Translations under genes and position numbers: made by a program
Shown here: piece after piece, positions 58,401 through 64,000 of the stretch
How positions within the stretch are numbered: the first letter of the stretch is position 1
Layout: each line of letters opens with the position of its first letter
Source: Cucumis sativus
Taxonomy: Eukaryota; Streptophyta; Magnoliopsida; Cucurbitales; Cucurbitaceae
Length of the DNA stretch: 64,000 nucleotides
Reading direction: 5' to 3'
NCBI RefSeq assembly: GCF_000004075.3
Contig: NC_026658.2
Coordinates: forward strand, 14,124,075-14,188,074
Notes under the pieces: model-generated
Databases searched by the model: none
What the model was told of the DNA's origin: nothing
The model's input: only the letters and a program-made list of their open reading frames with translations

Positions 58401-58441
58401 GCATTGGAGGAATTTGGTGGAAGGCCATTGGTTTGTGGTGA
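55441..58441 (+). CDS. DIT1: Chloroplast 2-oxoglutarate/malate translocator (DiT1/OMT)
   Basis: Predicted 572-residue inner-envelope transporter that exchanges 2-oxoglutarate for malate. It supplies carbon skeletons for ammonia assimilation and supports photorespiration and the malate valve. Three exons: 55441-56574, 57078-57299, 58079-58441; both junctions are phase 0. Residues 1 to about 85 form a Ser-rich transit peptide with no acidic residue near the start (MASLALTSLYLPSLRSRLP). About a dozen hydrophobic segments of the DASS/SodiT1 family follow, with conserved blocks AWQLLAIFLATIVGIITQPL, GDPIPWLIALAFFFARGFIK, ALLAPAIPSVSARAGGIFLP, DTLTWFAALIAMAGYLNKYG, FFASGAAHIGAMFTAFLSVA, and NLMGGLTHYGIGSAPVFYGA. 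The ATG at 55441 was preferred to 55354 because the transit peptide consensus starts there. The C-terminus GIGGIWWKAIGLW is complete. Confidence 0.95.
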
Positions 58442-60462
58442 AGCAACTGAATCTAAAAACCAACATTAAACCAACTTGAATTTGTTAATGCCTCAAGGTG
58501 CAATTTTCTTCCTAGGCCTTTGAGGCATTTGGTTGTAGTTTCTCTTTTTTGTTCTTATATCTATTATTTTCACATCACAAATGAATCAATTAGTGTGACA
58601 TCAATGAGATTGTAATCTGAAAACAACAGTAAGATGTTACTCATGATAAGAGTTTACATGTACCAGAAAATTTGATTCCCTGATTCATTACTTGCAATTT
58701 CTGACATATTTGATTACTTATTCATTCCCATTCCCCCTCCCCCTCCCCACTACCCATAATCTAAAGGGTAAGAAGCTTCGGAAACTTGCTCGGACGGAGC
58801 GAAGGATGCTTATTTCAACTTGTTGTGAAGGAATATCAATAGAGGTTGATGTTGGTAGCTACCCATCCCTATATTTGTCCATGAATTGAATGGTTCTACT
58901 TGGTAGATCTTCTGACTTTCTTTCTCAACCTTTCATTTGAAAGATAGAGATAACTGAGATAAACAAGCAAAACAGAGAAGCATGTTAGGTAGAAGAAGTT
59001 CCACGACTTGAATCTTATTTTACTCTCTAAACTGTGTAACTTCTTTTATTGTCTTTTTAACTAAATGATGATAAGGTAACTTTTATATATGAACAACTCA
59101 ACATATATTTTATAGTTGATTTTAAATGGAAGTATTTTGTGCCACGTAAAAAGAAAAAGAAATGAAAGAAGAAGAAGTTGCGTTTTGGAATTGGAAAATG
59201 AGGTGGACCATAACATAACCCTCCAAATTGGAATCATGTAAAGATGATGTGTGGACAAAACTCTTTATGGTTTCTTAGTGCATTCTCAACTTTTGTATAA
59301 ATAATAATTAAATGTTAACGTATACACTTTGAGTTTATATTAATTCTTTAAAAGCTTTTAAATGTTTTCCTTTTCAATTTTATGTTACATACTATTTTCT
59401 GGTTCACTCATTTACTTAGTTATAAGAATAAAGTAGGTTACCATGTATTATTAACGTTTAAATATTCGAGTACCTCCCTTTTAATTTAGGGTAACATACC
59501 TTTTTGCTCTCATGCTTTCACCTTTTTTCTTACTTATATTCTCGTGCCTCATTTTAGTCTATGTATTTTTAATCAATTTAACTACTTTTATTAAAAATTA
59601 AAATTTGAAGGATTAAATATAAAATATATTGAAAGTACATAGAACTAAAATAAAAAATATATAAACTAAATTTGAACAAATTTCAACGTATAAATATGGG
59701 AATGGTACTTCTTAAGCTTTTAATCAAATGAATTATTATGGTATAGATATAATGCAATAATACCATTTGCTAACTTCTTTAGACTTTTTAGAAATATTAA
59801 ATTGATGATCCACTAGAGAGGTATCTATAGTTCTTTCCTACTTAGTTCTTTCAATGAAAATTAAATAATTGCTTTATAAGATGAAGTTTGTTTTTTATAT
59901 CCGCGAGTATTCGATCAGTTTACGTACACCTCAACTAATATTATAGGACAACTTATTTGACTCTACAACGTTTGAGTGTCAATTAAGAGAGGAAGATAAT
60001 TAAGCTTCATTTTCACAAAAATATGTTGAAACTTGAAAATAGAAGGCACGTCAATGAAAATTAAATAATTGTTTGAGAAGAGACGAAGATAATTAAGCTT
60101 CATCGTGAATCAACTAAGTAGGCTAAAACTTGAAAATACAAGTGATGGTTAAAGACTTCCACACAAGGAGGCTACCTAAAAGAGTTGAGAAATCGCATGT
60201 CTATCACGATGGCTAAAACCGAGGATAAAAACATCTACCGACATATCGATATATATTTGAAAAATCAAGAGTTGAAAATATTTTGCAAAGGTATTGGATT
60301 AATGTGTATGATGGAAGAATCAAATCTCTGACCTTGATGTTGATGGTACAAACACCATGTCAACGAGTTATGTTCATTTCAATCCTATTCTATTGAACTC
60401 AATATGGACATAAATACTAATAACAATATTCGTAATTTAGTTATGAAATTGAAATTTTGATA

Positions 60463-60688
60463 TGAGAAATTACATTAAATGACAAAAATATTTAGAAAAA
60501 ACAGTTCATGACACCTGTTTTTTACGTACTGCGAATAGGAATAGGGCAAAATTAGTGCTATCAGACACTAATCATAGAGCTATCAGTGGACTATCAACTT
60601 TTAAATTTGCTACTTTTGCAATTTAGAAAATACAGTGAGAGAGATCTTATTATCCTAAAACTTTTTTTTTTTTTGCTAGTTTTATAAG
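60463..60688. mobile_element. Dispersed repeat family B copy
   Basis: From AAATTACATTAAATGACAAA through AACAGTTCATGACACCTG, TTAGTGCTATCAGACACTAA and CTATCAACTTTTAAATTTGC to TTTTTTTTGCTAGTTTTATA. Clearly the same block order as the copy at 19,291, some 41 kb away. Confidence 0.6.
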
Positions 60689-62455
60689 GGTCCCTCTCCA
60701 TATCAACATTTTAATCTTGGCCTAAAATTTCTCATAAAAGAAAATAATGGCAATTAATTTCTTATTTTGTCAAGAGTATTTGGTGAGAATTTTGAAGTTG
60801 TGTTTTGTGGTCATGAAGAGCTAATTTTGTATGAAATCATATAATAATTAACACAAACTTTAATTGCCCAATTTTAAAACAATCCAATATGTGCAAAGAT
60901 CTCCCTTTCACTTTTTAAGATATAGTAGAAAATCACCTAATAAATGCATTCATAACCATAATTGAATAATCATTTTCTATATTTCTAACAAAGAGTTGAG
61001 AATATGTGTAAAGCAAACTTTATTGATTCAAATAATTTAAAGTAAAAGTTGAAAAACTTAATCATAAACGAGAAAAAGAGACCACAAATCCAATTCATAA
61101 TATCCACTTATCTAAGAATTGATATCTTATCAGTTTTCTTGACACCTAAATTTTGTTGGATCAAATAAGTTATCCCATGAAAATTAGTCGACGTGTGCGT
61201 AAATTAACCCGAACACTTCATGATAAGAAAAAAAAAACATTTAAAACTTTATGTCAAGAAAAATAAAGTTGAGTCATGTTACTAACATCTTTCGTCTTAA
61301 CACACTCATATGCAAATTTCTATCCTATCTTTTAAATTTTTCAAAAGCTATACATACATTGCTTTCATTCATATATTACACATTCTAAATAGAAACTCAC
61401 ACTTTAACTTTATTGAGTTTGATGAAACTTACGTCAGAGTAACCAAGTTATTTATGACAAACATGAATATAACTTAATTCATATTTTCATTTTTTAACGA
61501 TGATATATATATTAAAAGATTGAAAGAATTTGCATTAAATTATTTTTGGTACAAGTAATTTAAAATACAATTAAGAAAGTGAATGTTTTATAATTGTGAC
61601 AAAAAAAAAAACATTGGTATAAAACAATACTTAATTGAAGTTGCAAATATTATTGATTGCATAATTATAATAATGAGAGATTGATTTTGGTGTGCCAATA
61701 ATAATTATATTAATGATTCATATTTGCTTTTAGAGATTTGAGTTTGATTGGCCACTCAAAAAGCATTATCTTTCACCAATGCCATTTCCATTCTCAACCT
61801 TCTTTACTAACTTCTACAATCTTTCTAATCTAATTTAGAAATTTTAAAAAATGTCCCAGCAAAAAGTTATGCTCTTTTATAAATATTGAGATAGAAGTCT
61901 ATTTGTATTTATGACTGTCAATCTGTAATTTTGTTATATTTTATAAATATTATTAATAAATTTATGGTTAACTATAAATTTTCTTGAACAATTTGATAAA
62001 AATATTAAAAAAAACCATCAATTTAATATCGATCATAAATAGAAATTTTAATTCAATTCTTACTCGGTGATAAATTATTTTTTCAAATTTAGCGTCGTTA
62101 GGTAAATCTTTTTATATTTTTTTAAAAACTAACCCTATAAACATCATTTCTATCTCATTTATACCTCTAAATTTTTTACATTCGACATTTATTCTTTTTC
62201 AATATATTAAAATACCTAGTCAAAATTTAAAAATTAAATGGAAAAAGCTATTTGATAATCATGATATCTTTTTCCAATTTTAAAAAATTAAGTTTATAAA
62301 TACTTATTCCACCTCTTTCTCGTCTTGTTTTTGTTATTAAAAAATATACAACTTGTTGTAAACATTTTGTGAGAAGTTAAATTAAACTCTCTAAAATTTA
62401 AAATAAAATATTACTATATTGAGTCTAACTACTTTAATATTAAATTTCTTATAGA

Positions 62456-62660
62456 TAAACGACAAAAATATTTAACAAAAAACAACACTTGACATCAATT
62501 TTTTTGCATATCATGAATATGATCAAATTAGTGATATCAAACGGTAATCATAATATTATCAGAGAGCTATCAGACAGTCATTACTTTCAAATTTACTATT
62601 TTAGCTAATTTAAAAAATATTGTAAAATGAGTTTTATTATCATTTTTTTCTGCTATTTTT

Positions 62661-62691
<31 letters not shown>
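62456..62691. mobile_element. Dispersed repeat family B copy with a 29-nt poly(A)
   Basis: From TAAACGACAAAAATATTTAA through CACTTGACATCAATTT, TAGTGATATCAAACGGTAAT and TACTTTCAAATTTACTATTT to TTTTCTGCTATTTTTGC, then an uninterrupted run of 29 A at 62,663-62,691. In other copies the same position carries AAG or a short A run. Confidence 0.6.
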
Positions 62692-62694
<3 letters not shown>

Positions 62695-64000
62695 AATGCT
62701 TATAATCCTTTGTAATATTATTATTCGAAAATTAGTGCTTGAGAATATATATTAGATTGATAAGTTTCCTATTGCGTGAAAAAAAAAAAGACGAATCTCT
62801 ATTTAGAATTATTCCTTTTTTCCACTATTATATCTACACTTAAAAATAGTATCCATGAATTCTCAAAATAGTAATGAAAATAAAAATTGAGAAAAAAAAG
62901 TTACTATGGGAATAAGAAAGTAAATTATTTTTTGAAAAAAGCATTTATTTATTTTCTCTAATATAAAAAAATAATTTCAAAATTTTTGAAAATGTAGGTT
63001 GTAGGGGTATTATAGTCTTTCTACTTCGAACCAATTCTCAATGCATAATAGATCTTTGAATGTGGTGCTGCCACTTGTCCCCTAGTAACATAGTTGATTT
63101 GACACGTGTCTCGTCCTAATTTTTTTAAAAGTTTAAGACCCAAATTTAATTGATATTTGCGCCTTTTGTTTCTAAAAATATACATTAAAATAAGATCATA
63201 AACAAGTCACATAACAAGAAGAAACTTGGGGATTACTATACACAGAAAAACCTACCATAAACAAGTGCTTCGAATGGAATAAAATGGTATAAAGAAGATG
63301 GAGATGGAGGAATTTGATTCCGTAGTTTTCTTGGAGGCTTAGGTAGGAGGAGCTCTTATGGGGATGTTTTCATAGTTTTCATGAATTTTATTTATAGTTA
63401 TGGAACTGTGTACTACAGTATACCATCGGCTTGATTAATATTTACAATATCTGAGTGTCAATAAAATCTGTAAAAAGTTAATTATTAGATAGATGACCAC
63501 CACCTTGAAATTTTGTATTTGCATTATGTATTGGTTATATGTTCAATTTTGATTAGTTTCTTACATAAAAACTTGATACAAACTTAAACTTAGCTATTCA
63601 ATTTGATACGTAAAATTAAAAATCAACTATGACCTTAAATGTCTTTTAAGATTCTAATTATCATTATAATGCATATATATTTGTTGTACGGAAAAAAATA
63701 GAGGTCTTTAAAAAAAAAACTATTTATTCCGTGTAAAAAAAACTAATAAAACATGTAAATCTACAAATTTACCTTAATTACCCAACGTTAAAATATCATT
63801 TTATTCCTAATATTTAAAGGTTGTTTAGTGTTAATTTTTATACTCTTAATTGATCTTAAATATATGGTAGGTAAAAGTTAATTTTTACTTAAATCGATCA
63901 AATTATTATTATTATTTGAATGTAAGGAAGTTAATATATTTTCAAAAGTTTGACTAGCATTAAACTAATAATTATTAAAATTAGAGCAAGATTTTAAAGT

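Larger units (their letters stand above)
58442..64000. other. Gene-free region downstream of DiT1
   Basis: The DiT1 3' UTR (to roughly 58,650) is followed by AT-rich DNA. Partial duplications occur at 59,849-60,143 (TCAATGAAAATTAAATAATT twice; GAAGATAATTAAGCTTCAT twice). Family B repeats lie at 60,463 and 62,456. A less AT-rich stretch near 63,000-63,470 contains a G-box (ACACGTGT) and AATAAA-type signals, but no ORF longer than a few codons was recognised as genuine. Confidence 0.5.

Overview
The window is nuclear DNA from a dicot plant, most likely a cucurbit (Cucumis or a close relative). The genes have many short GT-AG introns, the DNA between them is very AT-rich, and the proteins are typically plant. 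The cucurbit assignment is inference: it rests on remembered resemblance of the small dispersed repeats, and no search was run.

Layout. (1) 1-4,241 (+): a BIG BROTHER-type RING-H2 E3 ubiquitin ligase, complete in coding sequence, seven coding exons. (2) 8,426-11,511 (+): a large intronless extensin with about 3 kb of Ser-Pro4/Tyr-x-Tyr repeats, read here with a one-base deletion near 9,520. (3) 13,576-18,233 (-): a ten-exon family-3 aldehyde dehydrogenase. (4) 24,810-31,209 (-): a twelve-exon chloroplast-type double GTPase (Der/EngA). (5) 31,727-36,225 (-): a ten-exon organellar tRNA 2-thiouridylase (MnmA). (6) 38,378-39,391 (+): an unresolved gene-like locus with an in-frame stop. (7) 49,769-51,398 (+): an R2R3-MYB of the MYB46/MYB83 secondary-wall type. 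(8) 54,528-54,609 (-): a tRNA-Ser(GCU). (9) 55,441-58,441 (+): a three-exon chloroplast 2-oxoglutarate/malate translocator (DiT1/OMT). The remaining sequence is AT-rich and carries many non-autonomous element remnants, densest at 18.4-24.8 kb. There is also a compact LTR element with intact structure inside a DER intron.

Function. DER and MnmA are adjacent on the same strand. Both are bacterial-type proteins with N-termini that look like organelle targeting sequences, and both serve organellar translation (ribosome assembly and tRNA wobble modification). DiT1 links photorespiratory ammonia assimilation to cytosolic carbon skeletons, and its upstream region has a cluster of ACGT-core (G-box) sites. 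The MYB and the extensin both concern the cell wall but lie 38 kb apart, with no sign of direct linkage. All exon boundaries were worked out by hand from splice sites, frame continuity and remembered family conservation. For every spliced gene the exon phases sum to an intact reading frame, except the 38.4 kb locus.
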